A stretch of 64,000 nt of DNA from Mucilaginibacter sp. (GCF_028288225.1 NZ_JAQBOC010000045.1:1-64000), one strand, 5' to 3'. Shown: positions 9,435-19,155, counted from the first letter of the stretch. A program made the numbers and translations. Notes: generated by a model from the sequence alone, not told the origin.

Positions 9435-10415
9435 ATGAGATTTTTTGAAGAAAAGCGACGTGAAGTGATGATGCACATCGAAAGATTCATGCTTGAAAAG
9501 AAGGATGAATATTTGAAGCCCATTGACACAATCTGGCAGCCATCTGATTTTTTGCCTGATTCGTCACGTGATACTTTTTTCAGTGAAATTAAAGAATTGC
9601 AGGAAAGCGCCCAGGGTTTATCGTATGATTTGATAGCGGTATTAATTGGCGATACCATTACCGAAGAGGCTTTACCAACTTATGAATCATGGCTAACTAT
9701 GGTTGAAGGTATATCGCGCAATGAAGAAGGTGGCTGGATGCAATGGACCAGGCACTGGACCGGCGAAGAAAACCGCCACGGCGATTTGCTGAATAAATAC
9801 CTGTACCTTTCAGGCCGTGTAAATATGCGGATGATGGAGGTTTCAACCCAATATTTAATTTCTGATGGGTTTGATATCGGTACCGGGCACGATCCTTACC
9901 GTAACTTTATATATACCTCTTTCCAGGAACTAGCTACTAACGTTTCACACCGCCGTGTTGCCTCGCAGGCAAAAAAGGATGGTGATACCTTACTGTCAAA
10001 AATGTGCGGCGTAATAGCCAGTGATGAAGCCCGCCATGCTAAAGCCTACAAATATTTTATTGAAAAGATATTTGAGGTTGATCCTAATGAGGCCATGCTT
10101 GCTTTTGAGGATATGATGCGGAAAAAGATTGTTATGCCTGCTCACTTTTTGCGGGAGGTTGGTTTGAAAATCGGCCAAACCTTTGGCCACTTTACAGATG
10201 CGGCACAACGCCTTGGTATTTATACCGCGGTTGATTATGTCGACATTTTAAAGGAACTGATTGAAGACTGGCATATTGAAAGCATGGTTGACCTGAATGA
10301 AACCGGCGAGAAAGCACGGGATTATATCATGAACTTGCCTGCTCGTTTATTACGGGTTGCCGATCGGATGAAAAATCCCGGGCTTGAATATAAGTTTAGC
10401 TGGATAAACGGGTAG
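9435..10415 (+). CDS. Acyl-[acyl-carrier-protein] desaturase
   Basis: This soluble di-iron desaturase of 326 residues introduces a cis double bond into acyl-ACP. The iron ligands are all visible: TEEALPTY (Glu about 77-78), EENRHGDLLNKYLYLSGR (Glu112, His115), SFQELATNVSH (Glu165) and DEARH (Glu198, His201). The motifs closely follow those of plant stearoyl-ACP desaturases, including the later MMRKKIVMPAH stretch. Length fits the family without a plastid transit peptide. A -7 promoter element lies just upstream and the gene appears monocistronic. The position of the double bond cannot be told. Confidence 0.95.
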   Translation: MRFFEEKRREVMMHIERFMLEKKDEYLKPIDTIWQPSDFLPDSSRDTFFSEIKELQESAQGLSYDLIAVLIGDTITEEALPTYESWLTMVEGISRNEEGGWMQWTRHWTGEENRHGDLLNKYLYLSGRVNMRMMEVSTQYLISDGFDIGTGHDPYRNFIYTSFQELATNVSHRRVASQAKKDGDTLLSKMCGVIASDEARHAKAYKYFIEKIFEVDPNEAMLAFEDMMRKKIVMPAHFLREVGLKIGQTFGHFTDAAQRLGIYTAVDYVDILKELIEDWHIESMVDLNETGEKARDYIMNLPARLLRVADRMKNPGLEYKFSWING

Positions 10416-10470
10416 TTTTTAGGTTAAAGAGAAAGATAGACTGCTTTTCTAGATCTGCACTAATATATAT

Positions 10471-12081
10471 TTATTCCTCTTTTTCAATTTTAAAACCAGG
10501 TTTTATATAATCTTTCGGTTTGTATTCATCTGGGATCTGTATGGTATTTCCATCGCGTAATGCTGTGTAGTGCGGTGACATGATCTCCACCCCGGCTTCG
10601 TTAAACTTATCCTGGATATTTTGATGAAGGTTTGAATATATAACCGCCATTTTATGCGATAGTGAAGTATAGGCATTCACCTGGTAGGTAACATTAAAAT
10701 CATTCAGATCGGTTTGTAAAATAAATGGCTTAGGCTCTGCCAGTATGCCTTCGGTAGCCAAAGCAGCATCTATCATCAAACCATGGATAATATGCCATGG
10801 TGCATCATACCCGATGGTTATACTGGTGTGTAATATCAGCCCCAAATTTTTTGATGATGTGGTGTAATTAACCACTGCACCACCTAATATGGTAGAATTT
10901 GGAACTGTTATATCTTCGTTTTTAATGGTACGGATCCGGGTTATCAGTAAGTTTTTCTCAATCACATCACCTGTTACATCACCCACTTTTACCCTGTCGC
11001 CTATTTTAAAGGGACGCATATAAGTAAGAACCAATCCTGCAACCATGTTTGATATGGCCGAAGAAGAACCAAAGGAAAAAAGCACCCCTAAAAAAACCGT
11101 TACTCCCTGGAAAATCTTTGAATCTGAGCCGGGTAAATAGGGGAAGATCACCACAAACATAAAGGCATAAAGCAAAACCCGTATAATATTGTAGGTAGGT
11201 ATGGCCCATTCAGGATAAAAGTTTTTTATGGTAATGGCCCCATTTGCAATTTCGCTGGCAATAAATTTTATCAGCCTAACAATATAACGGGTCAACAAAA
11301 AAATAATCGATATAGTTAATAAATTGGGAATATAGTGTAAAATGCCAAGCAGGATGCCCTTAACCGGATTTACTACATAACTAAGCAGCTCTGTAGCAAT
11401 GGGTTTTGTCCACGGAAAAATTAAAAAAGCTACGGGCAGCGCCAGGTACACCAGTAATATAATAACCAATAAGCGTAAAACACGTATTGAATTTGTAATG
11501 AATGGCAGCACCCGGCTGGCATAACCTACCGGCGCACCCTGCTCACCTAATTTGGCTATCCTGCTTTCCCAGGCTTTCAGCAGTTTTGCATTTAACCACC
11601 TGAATGCGCGGTTTACCAGCCATATCAGAAATAGCAACACAAATACAACTGCGATAGCTTCCAGTATGTTAATGATAATGTCTTTAGCGCTATTATTTTT
11701 AAATACGCTACCCATCCGTTTTTTTAGAATATTAAGATAATTTGCGGCAAGCTGCGGCCTGTCCAACTCTGAAAATTTAGCATCCGCATTATTTACCGCC
11801 ATTATCAATTGCGATTTATAGCTGATGACAGATAAAACAGAATCGTTTTTTAATACTAACGAATCGGGATTAAAATCAAGCCGTGAAATAATATCGCTGA
11901 TTCGCTTGCTCACAATCTGGGCCCGCTCTTTAGCTTCGAACAAGCCCTGGCCAGCGTAAAATTTAAATAGTGTATCCTGGTTAACAATTACCGGCTCGCC
12001 CAGGTCAGGGGCCGGTTTTTGCGCTTTTGCAATAAATACAGAAAATAATAAAAATAAAATAAGATAAGGCTGGCGTAGCAT
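10471..12081 (-). CDS. MscS-family mechanosensitive ion channel
   Basis: The 536 residues start with a signal peptide (cleavage near AKAQ, residue 21) and a periplasmic helical region of about 120 residues. Several membrane helices follow (about 138-330), then the pore helix FLGVLFSFGSSSAISNMVAG and the beta domain with MRPFKIGDRVKVGDVTGDV, and the alpha/beta vestibule. This is the layout of the larger MscS-like channels that release solutes after osmotic downshift. It converges on the desaturase gene. The gating properties of the extended family are not predictable. Confidence 0.93.
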   Translation of the reverse strand: MLRQPYLILFLLFSVFIAKAQKPAPDLGEPVIVNQDTLFKFYAGQGLFEAKERAQIVSKRISDIISRLDFNPDSLVLKNDSVLSVISYKSQLIMAVNNADAKFSELDRPQLAANYLNILKKRMGSVFKNNSAKDIIINILEAIAVVFVLLFLIWLVNRAFRWLNAKLLKAWESRIAKLGEQGAPVGYASRVLPFITNSIRVLRLLVIILLVYLALPVAFLIFPWTKPIATELLSYVVNPVKGILLGILHYIPNLLTISIIFLLTRYIVRLIKFIASEIANGAITIKNFYPEWAIPTYNIIRVLLYAFMFVVIFPYLPGSDSKIFQGVTVFLGVLFSFGSSSAISNMVAGLVLTYMRPFKIGDRVKVGDVTGDVIEKNLLITRIRTIKNEDITVPNSTILGGAVVNYTTSSKNLGLILHTSITIGYDAPWHIIHGLMIDAALATEGILAEPKPFILQTDLNDFNVTYQVNAYTSLSHKMAVIYSNLHQNIQDKFNEAGVEIMSPHYTALRDGNTIQIPDEYKPKDYIKPGFKIEKEE

Positions 12082-12116
12082 AGGCGAAATTTTATGCTTA
12101 AAACTACTAAAAATTA

Positions 12117-12494
12117 TTATCCTTCTAAAACCAGCGTTACTTTGCCATCCTTTGCCAATTCTTCAAAAAGGCTATTCAATATTGTTTCGAGGGTGAGTGA
12201 ATTTACATCATCAATATAATGCCCCGATCGGGTTATATGAACTGTTGTACTTACTATTTCAATGCGGAACAAGAAGCCTTCATAAATTTCAGGCTGCGAA
12301 ATTTCAACTGCCCCGGCATTATTTTCAATAGTAAAGCTGATATCACTTTGTTTTTGCTGATGAAACAGCGGGTTTAACTTTTGCTGCAGCAACATTAGCA
12401 GTTGATCTGTTGTAATGGTTTTATGGAGATCTAAAATTTTCATAGCATACTGATTACTTAAATAATTACAAGCACTGGCTAATATTGTTTCCAT
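12117..12494 (-). CDS. Hypothetical cytoplasmic protein
   Basis: This small acidic protein has no signal peptide or membrane helix and I do not recognise the family. The start may be the upstream ATG (125 residues) or Met18 at 12443 (108 residues, MKILDLHKTITTDQ). The second gives a more typical start. The helical N-terminal part (DQLLMLLQQKLNPLFHQQKQ) precedes a beta-rich part. It lies between the MscS gene, 35 nt downstream on the same strand, and the divergent aldo/keto reductase. Confidence 0.65.
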   Translation of the reverse strand: METILASACNYLSNQYAMKILDLHKTITTDQLLMLLQQKLNPLFHQQKQSDISFTIENNAGAVEISQPEIYEGFLFRIEIVSTTVHITRSGHYIDDVNSLTLETILNSLFEELAKDGKVTLVLEG

Positions 12495-12528
12495 ATTGTA
12501 ATATCAGCTTATAATTTTCCGGCTTTTT

Positions 12529-12548
12529 ACTTTAAGCTTTCTGCTTTT
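12529..12548. repeat. 20-bp word shared with the array at 53728-53803
   Basis: ACTTTAAGCTTTCTGCTTTT here is identical, base for base, to 53779-53798. It lies between divergent genes as a lone arm; no complementary arm is present nearby. Confidence 0.7.
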
Positions 12549-12588
12549 CGCTCAAATACCGGATATTTACCTATCAAACATCAACTAC

Positions 12589-13611
12589 ATGAAATATAAA
12601 TTGTTGGGCCGTTCAGGCCTTAAGGTTTCGGAATTGTGCCTGGGCACTATGGGTTTTGGTACCGAGGGCGGATGGGGTGCCGATAAGGAAACCAGTTTTG
12701 CCATTATGGATACTTTTGCCAATGCCGGTGGCAATTTCTTAGATACCGCCAATGTTTATAAGCTTGGAACCAGTGAAAAGATAATAGGCGAATATATCGG
12801 CAACCACGACCGCGATTATTTTGTATTAGCCACCAAATATGCTTTAAAGGATAATATGACCAACCCTAATGCGTCTGGAAATAACCGCAAAAATATGATG
12901 CGCAGTGTTGAGGAAAGCCTTAAGCGTTTAAAAACTGATTTTATTGATGTGCTATACCTGCATATATGGGATGATATTACCCCAATTGATGAGGTATTGC
13001 GTGCAATGGATGATTTGATTAAACAGGGTAAGATAAATTATGCTGCCATAAGCGATACTCCTGCATGGGTTGTTGCCAAGGGGAATACCCTTGCCGAGCT
13101 GATGGGTTGGAGTCAGTTTGTAGCATTGCAGGTTGAATACAGCCTGCTTGCCCGTACGCCAGAGCGTGAGCTGATCCCAATGGCCAAACATTTCGGAATC
13201 ACCGTTACCCCGTGGGCGCCACTAGGCGGAGGCGTTCTAACAGGTAAATACCTTCGTGGCGAACAGGGCCGCATAAAGCCCGAAAGCGTACGCCTTAATG
13301 ATCGGAGCGCCGGTATTACAAAGGCTGTAGTTGCTATTGCGGATGAGCTGGGGATCTCTGCAGGTAACGTTGCTTTAAAGTGGACCACACAGCAAGGCTT
13401 TTCTTCCATACCTATTGTGGGCGCAACTAAAATAAGTCAACTGGAGGATAATCTTAAAACAGTTAATGTTGAATTAACCAACGGGCAACTTCAGAAGCTG
13501 GATGAGATAAGTGCTGTTCAATTAGGTTTTCCCGGCGATTTTTTCAGGGAAGAGGCTGTTAAGACTAATACTTTTGGCGGTTTTTACGATAAGGTGGAAA
13601 AGCGGAATTAA
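12589..13611 (+). CDS. Aldo/keto reductase
   Basis: This 340-residue NAD(P)H-dependent oxidoreductase is a TIM barrel. The catalytic tetrad is visible: Asp and Tyr in FLDTANVY, Lys in LATKYALK and His in VLYLHIWDD. The C-terminal cofactor segment IPIVGATKISQLEDNL is typical of AKR enzymes of the AKR11/YhdN kind. The substrate is not predictable. The gene is monocistronic and ends in a strong terminator. Confidence 0.93.
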   Translation: MKYKLLGRSGLKVSELCLGTMGFGTEGGWGADKETSFAIMDTFANAGGNFLDTANVYKLGTSEKIIGEYIGNHDRDYFVLATKYALKDNMTNPNASGNNRKNMMRSVEESLKRLKTDFIDVLYLHIWDDITPIDEVLRAMDDLIKQGKINYAAISDTPAWVVAKGNTLAELMGWSQFVALQVEYSLLARTPERELIPMAKHFGITVTPWAPLGGGVLTGKYLRGEQGRIKPESVRLNDRSAGITKAVVAIADELGISAGNVALKWTTQQGFSSIPIVGATKISQLEDNLKTVNVELTNGQLQKLDEISAVQLGFPGDFFREEAVKTNTFGGFYDKVEKRN

Positions 13612-13627
13612 TAAGTTAGCTTGCAAT

Positions 13628-13673
13628 AAAACCCTTGTTTTAGAGCTTTAAGGCCTTTAAACAAGGGTTTTTT
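13628..13673 (+). terminator. Rho-independent terminator of the aldo/keto reductase gene
   Basis: AAAACCCTTGTTT (13628-13640) pairs perfectly with AAACAAGGGTTTT (13659-13671), followed by a T-run. Confidence 0.9.
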
Positions 13674-13797
13674 ACATCAGGTAATAAGGTTTAGGGGCGC
13701 CATAAAATTAGTATTAAAACAGTCACACGCAACACCGTGTTTTAACCCAATTTTTTCAGGTGTTTCCCGCAAAGCTTTTGCGTATAATCCGCAATTG

Positions 13798-13841
13798 TTA
13801 ACTATTGGTGTTTTTTTGATGCTCAATAGTTAATTATTGAG
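13798..13841. repeat. Overlapping, mutually exclusive inverted repeats
   Basis: TTAACTATTG (13798-13807) is complementary to CAATAGTTAA (13824-13833). The second arm is also part of a near-palindrome, CTCAATAGTTAATTATTGAG (13822-13841). Only one of the two hairpins can form at a time. The rest of the 337-nt gap between the convergent reductase and clpC genes holds the two terminators and nothing else I can identify. Confidence 0.6.
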
Positions 13842-13894
13842 AAATAATTATTTCAAAACTCCGGAGATTGAATTACGTAAATTCCGCAGGAAAC

Positions 13895-13927
13895 AAAAAA
13901 CCCCGCTATGCTTTGCATAACGGGGTT
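13895..13927 (-). terminator. Rho-independent terminator of clpC
   Basis: AACCCCG plus TATGC pairs with GCATA plus CGGGGTT (one mismatch, loop TTT). Read on the minus strand the stem is followed by TTTTTTG. It lies 22 nt after the clpC stop. Confidence 0.9.
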
Positions 13928-13948
13928 AAATAATATTTAACAGCTAAA

Positions 13949-16489
13949 TTATTTCTGCTCTTCTTCTTCAGGCTTTTTGTTTTCGCCTTCAGCTTTGCGG
14001 GCAACTATTTTAATTTCACCAGATTCTTTATCATAATCCACTTCCATAGTATCGCCTTCGGCAAGTTCGCCTTTAAGGATCTCTTCGGCAATTGGGTCTT
14101 CCAGGTATTTCTGAATGGCACGTTTTAATGGACGCGCACCAAATTGAGAGTCGTAACCTTTGTCGGCAATAAATTCTTTAGCACCTAAGGTAAGCTCAAT
14201 TTTGTAGCCCAAAATATTAACCCTGTTGAACAGGAAGCCTAACTCAATATCAATGATCTTAAAGATCTCGTCTTTACCAAGTGAGTTAAACACAATTACA
14301 TCATCAATACGGTTCAAAAACTCAGGAGCAAAAGCACGTTTAAGTGCATTTTCAATTACTCCTCTTGAATGTGAATCGGCCTGGATGGCTTTTGCACTGG
14401 TGGTAAAACCAACACCTTGTCCGAAATCTTTCAACTGGCGTGCGCCAATGTTAGATGTCATGATGATAATGGTATTCCTGAAATCAACCTTACGACCTAA
14501 TGAGTCGGTTAACTGGCCTTCATCAAGCACCTGTAACAGGATATTAAATACATCAGGGTGTGCTTTTTCAATTTCATCAAGCAATACTACTGCATAAGGC
14601 TTGCGGCGTACCTTTTCGGTAAGCTGTCCGCCTTCTTCATAGCCTACATAGCCCGGAGGCGCTCCCACTAAACGTGATACTGCGAATTTTTCCATGTACT
14701 CGCTCATATCAATCTGGATCAGCGCATCCTCGGTATCAAACATAAAACGTGCAAGCTCTTTTGCAAGCTCAGTTTTACCAACACCAGTAGGCCCCAGGAA
14801 TATGAATGAACCTATTGGTTTTTTAGGGTCTTTAAGCCCGGCACGTGTACGTTGTATGGCGCGGGTTAATTTTTTAATGGCTTCTTCCTGGCCAATAATT
14901 TTACTGGCAACAGTATCTGCCATATGCAACAGCTTCTGGCTGTCAGCCTGGCCAACACGCTGAACCGGGATGCCGGTCATCATAGATACTACTTCGGCAA
15001 CATTATCTTCGGTAACGGTATAACGTTTTGATTTTGTTTCAGCTTCCCAGATAGCTTTTGCCTGCTCTAATTCTTCAAGCAGATGTTTTTCAGTATCGCG
15101 GAGCTTGGCTGCTTCTTCATATTTCTGGCTGCGTACAACCTTGTTTTTCTCTACTTTAATAAGCTCTATCTTTTGCTCAATATCCAAAATGTTTTGTGGC
15201 ACATGAATATTGGTTAAGTGAACTCTCGAGCCTGATTCGTCCAAAGCATCGATAGCTTTATCCGGTAAAAAACGATCAGTGATGTATCTTGTAGTTAAAT
15301 TCACACAAGCGTTAATAGCTTCCGGTGTGTAAGTAACGCCATGATGTTCTTCGTATTTTTCTTTTATCCTGTTCAGGATCTCAATGGTTTCATCAGGTGT
15401 AGCCGGCTCAACCATTACCTTTTGGAAACGACGATCCAAAGCGCCATCTTTTTCAATATACTGGCGGTATTCATCTAAAGTTGTTGCCCCAATGCACTGG
15501 ATCTCTCCGCGTGCCAAAGCTGGTTTAAACATATTTGATGCATCAAGCGAGCCTGAAGCGCCGCCTGCGCCAACTATAGTATGGATTTCGTCGATAAATA
15601 AAATAACATCAGGTGATTTTTCAAGCTCATTCATTACCGCTTTCATGCGCTCTTCAAACTGGCCGCGGTATTTTGTACCGGCAACAAGCGAAGCCAGATC
15701 TAAAGTAACTACGCGTTTGTTAAACAGAACACGTGATACTTTACGCTGAACAATGCGCAATGCCAAACCTTCGGCAATGGCTGATTTACCGACACCTGGT
15801 TCACCTATTAAAATAGGGTTATTCTTTTTACGGCGCGAAAGGATCTGTGACACCCTTTCAATTTCTTTTTCGCGGCCTACAATCGGATCTAACTTGCCGT
15901 CTTCAGCAGCTTTGGTTAAATCGCGGCCAAAGTTGTCAAGTACCGGCGTTTTTGATTTAATGTCTGATACTTTTTTTGGCTGACTGAATGACTCTTCTTC
16001 TTTAAAATCGTCATCTCCCCCGGTCGGTGACCCGGGCATCTCGTCGGTTACATCGTTTTTATGCGACTCTACCTCGCTTTTAAAAATTTCGTAATTCACA
16101 TTAAACTGCATTAAAATTTGTGATGCGATATTGTCCTCATCGCGAAGTATAGAAAGCAATAAATGCTCGGTTCCTATTACATCGCTTTTAAAAATTTTAG
16201 CTTCCAGGTAAGTGATCTTTAATACTTTTTCTGCCTGTTTAGTTAGCGGAATACTGCCAATATGTACGTTTGTTCCTATTGTTCCTTTTACTGCATCCTC
16301 AACAGAGCGTCGTAATTTAGCTGTGTCGACGGTTAATTCCTTCAATAATTTAATTGCAACACCATCCCCATCCCTTATCAATCCCAGCAAAAGGTGCTCA
16401 GTTCCAATATAATCATGCCCCAGGCGCAAGGCCTCCTCTCTGCTATATTGTATAACGTCTTTAACCCGTGGCGAAAATTTAGCTTCCAT
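13949..16489 (-). CDS. clpC: ATP-dependent Clp protease ATP-binding subunit ClpC
   Basis: The 846 residues show the full class I Hsp100 layout. A double Clp_N repeat (about 1-145) is followed by an acidic linker. The first AAA+ module has Walker [10 protein letters not shown] and Walker [14 protein letters not shown]-type middle region ([19 protein letters not shown]) follows. The second AAA+ module has GPTGVGKTE and [14 protein letters not shown], and a D2-small domain ends in an acidic tail. It unfolds substrates for ClpP in the cytoplasm. It is monocistronic with its own terminator and a 973-nt upstream region. No CIRCE or CtsR operator was recognised. Confidence 0.97.
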   Translation of the reverse strand: MEAKFSPRVKDVIQYSREEALRLGHDYIGTEHLLLGLIRDGDGVAIKLLKELTVDTAKLRRSVEDAVKGTIGTNVHIGSIPLTKQAEKVLKITYLEAKIFKSDVIGTEHLLLSILRDEDNIASQILMQFNVNYEIFKSEVESHKNDVTDEMPGSPTGGDDDFKEEESFSQPKKVSDIKSKTPVLDNFGRDLTKAAEDGKLDPIVGREKEIERVSQILSRRKKNNPILIGEPGVGKSAIAEGLALRIVQRKVSRVLFNKRVVTLDLASLVAGTKYRGQFEERMKAVMNELEKSPDVILFIDEIHTIVGAGGASGSLDASNMFKPALARGEIQCIGATTLDEYRQYIEKDGALDRRFQKVMVEPATPDETIEILNRIKEKYEEHHGVTYTPEAINACVNLTTRYITDRFLPDKAIDALDESGSRVHLTNIHVPQNILDIEQKIELIKVEKNKVVRSQKYEEAAKLRDTEKHLLEELEQAKAIWEAETKSKRYTVTEDNVAEVVSMMTGIPVQRVGQADSQKLLHMADTVASKIIGQEEAIKKLTRAIQRTRAGLKDPKKPIGSFIFLGPTGVGKTELAKELARFMFDTEDALIQIDMSEYMEKFAVSRLVGAPPGYVGYEEGGQLTEKVRRKPYAVVLLDEIEKAHPDVFNILLQVLDEGQLTDSLGRKVDFRNTIIIMTSNIGARQLKDFGQGVGFTTSAKAIQADSHSRGVIENALKRAFAPEFLNRIDDVIVFNSLGKDEIFKIIDIELGFLFNRVNILGYKIELTLGAKEFIADKGYDSQFGARPLKRAIQKYLEDPIAEEILKGELAEGDTMEVDYDKESGEIKIVARKAEGENKKPEEEEQK

Positions 16490-16758
16490 ATATATCCTTC
16501 CGATTTATGAACGTCCTAATGTATTAAATTGTTTCAACAATCAGAACGTGTTGTTTTACACATATCAACAATATTATTGCCAAGTTTTTAAGTTATACCT
16601 AAAGCAGACATTGCTATGATAATCCTTATATAAAACTCAAATTTTGTTTAGCAATTTTATAAATAAAACACATAACCACAATAGATTTTTATAAAAAAAA
16701 CGTCGATTTATATGTTTTTGATATAATTATTATAAAATAGTTTAATTATGTATACGCT

Positions 16759-16779
16759 TGTCACCTCAATAAGGTGACA
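16759..16779. promoter_or_regulatory. Perfect 8-bp inverted repeat upstream of clpC
   Basis: TGTCACCT (16759-16766) and AGGTGACA (16772-16779) are separated by 5 nt, about 270 nt upstream of the clpC start. This could be an operator or the end of a short upstream transcript. No T-run follows. Confidence 0.4.
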
Positions 16780-16822
16780 GTGGCAGTAAAATAAAGTAAA
16801 TATATGACATTAAGGCATGGGA

Positions 16823-16911
16823 GTGAATGGAGAGTGGAGAATGGTGGGAGGTGAGTGGTGAATAGTTGATTAAGTTGGATTGGGTTGATTAAATTGGATT
16901 GATTAGGTTAG
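16823..16911. repeat. Left-type word array (GTGAATGG, then TTGATTAAG/TTGGATTGGG units)
   Basis: Words around GAGTGAATGG and GAGAATGG are followed from 16864 by 9-10-bp units TTGATTAAG, TTGGATTGGG, TTGATTAAA, TTGGATTGATTAGG. The matching reverse-complement words occur at 17341-17400, some 430 bp away. Confidence 0.65.
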
Positions 16912-17120
16912 AAAGGTCTTATCGGGTGAAGGGGTGTGTCCTCTGCGCCAAGCTTTTACGTTACTGCATGGCAGCGAACACATCCCTGCCACTGCACAAT
17001 CCGGCGCACCCCTCTCACGAGGGGAATAAAAAATCTTCCGGACACCCATGGTGACAACAGCAAACAAAGGCAGAAACCTTCACAGCAGCTATTGACAACA
17101 ACGGAAAAAAATAGGAACAC

Positions 17121-17227
17121 GCTGATTATAAATTAATTACATCGCAACATTCAAAAATGTAAATTTTATATCTATTGATTATCAATTACTTACATTTTTC
17201 AATAAAGTCAAATATTTGATAATCAGC
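17121..17227. repeat. Imperfect 107-bp palindrome
   Basis: GCTGATTAT (17121-17129) is complementary to ATAATCAGC (17219-17227). Nested inside, ATTCAAAAATGTAA (17149-17162) matches TTACATTTTTCAAT (17190-17203) with one mismatch. A further 9-bp stem, AGCGTTCCA (17237-17245) with TGGAACGCT (17264-17272), follows. Confidence 0.55.
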
Positions 17228-17340
17228 ATGTTTCACAGCGTTCCACGCCGTTCCGCGAAAAAATGGAACGCTTTGCCGGCTGGATTATTGACCAGGCTGT
17301 TTGCCCAAAGTCAAGCTTCCATATTTGGTTTACACGGTAG

Positions 17341-17460
17341 CAGTCAACTTAATCAACAATAAATAACCTATTCAACTTAATCAAGTTTTACTAATTTAGC
17401 CACCTGATTACCGTGATTAACTAATCACTAAATCACCCATTCACCAATTCACTAATTAAG
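17341..17460. repeat. Right-type word array abutting the ettA start
   Basis: Words AACTTAATCAACA, ACCTATTCAACTTAATCAAG, then CTAATCACTAAATCACCC and TTCACCAATTCACTAATTAA run to within a few bases of the ettA ATG. The last word family is the one found before the GNAT gene (26841-26897). Confidence 0.7.
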
Positions 17461-17462
17461 GC

Positions 17463-19145
17463 ATGGCAGACGAAAAAATAATTTTTTCAATGGCAGGGGT
17501 TAGTAAGGTCTATCCCCCGCAAAAAACAGTTTTAAAAAACATTTATCTATCGTTTTTTTATGGCGCCAAAATAGGCGTTATCGGTTTAAATGGATCCGGT
17601 AAGTCGTCGTTATTGAAAATTATAGCCGGGATAGATAAAACAAACATTGGCGAAGTGGTTTTTTCGCCCGGATATACCGTAGGTTACCTGAGTCAGGAGC
17701 CGGTGCTTGATCCGGAAAAAACGGTGAAGGAAGTTGTAGAAGAAGGCGTAGCTGAAACCACAGCTTTATTAAAGGAATACGAAGAGATCAACGAAAAATT
17801 TGGCCTTGAAGAGTACTACGGCGATGCCGATAAGATGGATAAGCTGATGGCGCGCCAGGGCGAGCTGCAGGATAAAATTGATGCAGTGAATGCCTGGGAA
17901 CTTGATGTTAAGCTGGAACGCGCAATGGATGCACTGCGTTGTCCGGACCCAGATACTAAAATTTCAGTGCTATCGGGTGGCGAGCGCCGCCGCGTGGCAT
18001 TATGCCGCTTATTATTGCAGGAGCCGGATGTTTTATTGCTTGATGAGCCAACCAATCACCTGGATGCAGAATCAATTGATTGGCTGGAACAGCATTTAAA
18101 ACAATATAAAGGTACAGTTATAGCCGTGACCCACGATCGTTACTTTTTGGATAACGTTGCGGGGTGGATCCTGGAGCTGGACAGGGGAGAGGGCATTCCA
18201 TGGAAAGGAAATTACTCTTCGTGGCTTGAGCAAAAGGCTAAACGCCTGGCGCAGGAGGATAAAACGGAAAGCAAACGCCAGAAGGCCCTGGAGCGGGAAC
18301 TGGAATGGGTGCGGATGGGACCGAAGGGCCGTCATACCAAATCAAAAGCGCGTTTATCAAACTATGATAAATTAGCATCCGAAGAGACAAAGGACAGGGA
18401 AGAAAAACTGGAGCTGTTTATTCCGCCGGGCCCGCGTTTAGGTAATGTGGTGATTGAGGCTAATGGGGTAAGTAAATCATATGGTGATAAATTATTATTT
18501 GATAACCTTAGTTTCTCGCTGCCGCCTGCTGGTATAGTGGGGATAATTGGCCCCAATGGCGCGGGCAAAACCACGCTGTTCCGCCTGATAACCGGGCAGG
18601 ATAAACCAGATGCCGGTACTTTCCGCGTTGGTGAAACAGTAGCTTTAGGTTATGTAGATCAGCTTCATGATGATCTCGACCCCAATAAATCTGTGTGGGA
18701 GAATATTACTAACGGACAGGAAACCATATTGGTAGGTAACAGGCCGATCAACTCACGGGCTTATGTATCCCGTTTTAACTTTAACGGAGCCGATCAGCAA
18801 AAGAAAGTAGGCGTTTTGTCGGGAGGTGAGCGGAACCGGGTACATCTTTCTATCACCCTGAAAAAGGGCTCAAATGTTTTATTGCTGGATGAGCCTACCA
18901 ATGACATTGACGTAAATACTTTGCGTGCACTGGAAGAAGCCCTGGAAAACTTTGGTGGCTGCGCCGTAGTGATCAGTCACGACCGCTGGTTTTTAGACAG
19001 GATCTGTACACACATCCTTGCTTTTGAAGGCAATTCGCAGGTTTACTTTTTTGAAGGGAATTATTCGGATTACGAAGAGAACCGCAGGAAACGTTTGGGT
19101 GATGTGGCGCCGAAAAGGATTAAGTATAAGAAGCTGACGGTATAA
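17463..19145 (+). CDS. ettA: Energy-dependent translational throttle protein EttA (ABC-F)
   Basis: This 560-residue soluble protein holds two ABC ATPase domains and no membrane domain. Domain 1 has GLNGSGKSS (Walker A), LSGGERRRV (signature) and LLLDEPTNHLD. Domain 2 has GPNGAGKTT, LSGGERNRV and LLLDEPTNDID. A charged linker between them matches the P-site tRNA-interaction motif region, and length and N-terminus (IFSMAGVSKVYPP) fit EttA rather than Uup or antibiotic-resistance ABC-F. EttA binds the ribosomal E site and gates the first elongation step according to ATP/ADP ratio. The gene is monocistronic, preceded by a word array and followed by a long hairpin. Confidence 0.93.
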   Translation: MADEKIIFSMAGVSKVYPPQKTVLKNIYLSFFYGAKIGVIGLNGSGKSSLLKIIAGIDKTNIGEVVFSPGYTVGYLSQEPVLDPEKTVKEVVEEGVAETTALLKEYEEINEKFGLEEYYGDADKMDKLMARQGELQDKIDAVNAWELDVKLERAMDALRCPDPDTKISVLSGGERRRVALCRLLLQEPDVLLLDEPTNHLDAESIDWLEQHLKQYKGTVIAVTHDRYFLDNVAGWILELDRGEGIPWKGNYSSWLEQKAKRLAQEDKTESKRQKALERELEWVRMGPKGRHTKSKARLSNYDKLASEETKDREEKLELFIPPGPRLGNVVIEANGVSKSYGDKLLFDNLSFSLPPAGIVGIIGPNGAGKTTLFRLITGQDKPDAGTFRVGETVALGYVDQLHDDLDPNKSVWENITNGQETILVGNRPINSRAYVSRFNFNGADQQKKVGVLSGGERNRVHLSITLKKGSNVLLLDEPTNDIDVNTLRALEEALENFGGCAVVISHDRWFLDRICTHILAFEGNSQVYFFEGNYSDYEENRRKRLGDVAPKRIKYKKLTV

Positions 19146-19155
19146 CCTCCATTTA

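Larger units (their letters stand above)
16490..17462. other. 973-bp non-coding region between clpC and ettA
   Basis: No convincing gene. The clpC-proximal 300 nt are very AT-rich and probably hold its promoter. The rest carries a small hairpin, two word arrays of opposite orientation, and several short inverted repeats (listed separately). CCCCTCTCACGAGGGG at 17009-17024 is another 6-bp stem. A 66-codon open frame at 16936-17136 has no protein-like features and was not accepted. Confidence 0.6.

Noticed and set aside
16490..16800. CIRCE or CtsR operator in front of clpC
   Set aside because: No TTAGCACTC-N9-GAGTGCTAA and no CtsR heptad repeats are present; only an unrelated TGTCACCT/AGGTGACA palindrome far upstream.
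16936..17136. 66-codon open frame between clpC and ettA
   Set aside because: Composition is not protein-like, it overlaps palindromic DNA, and no promoter or start signal supports it.
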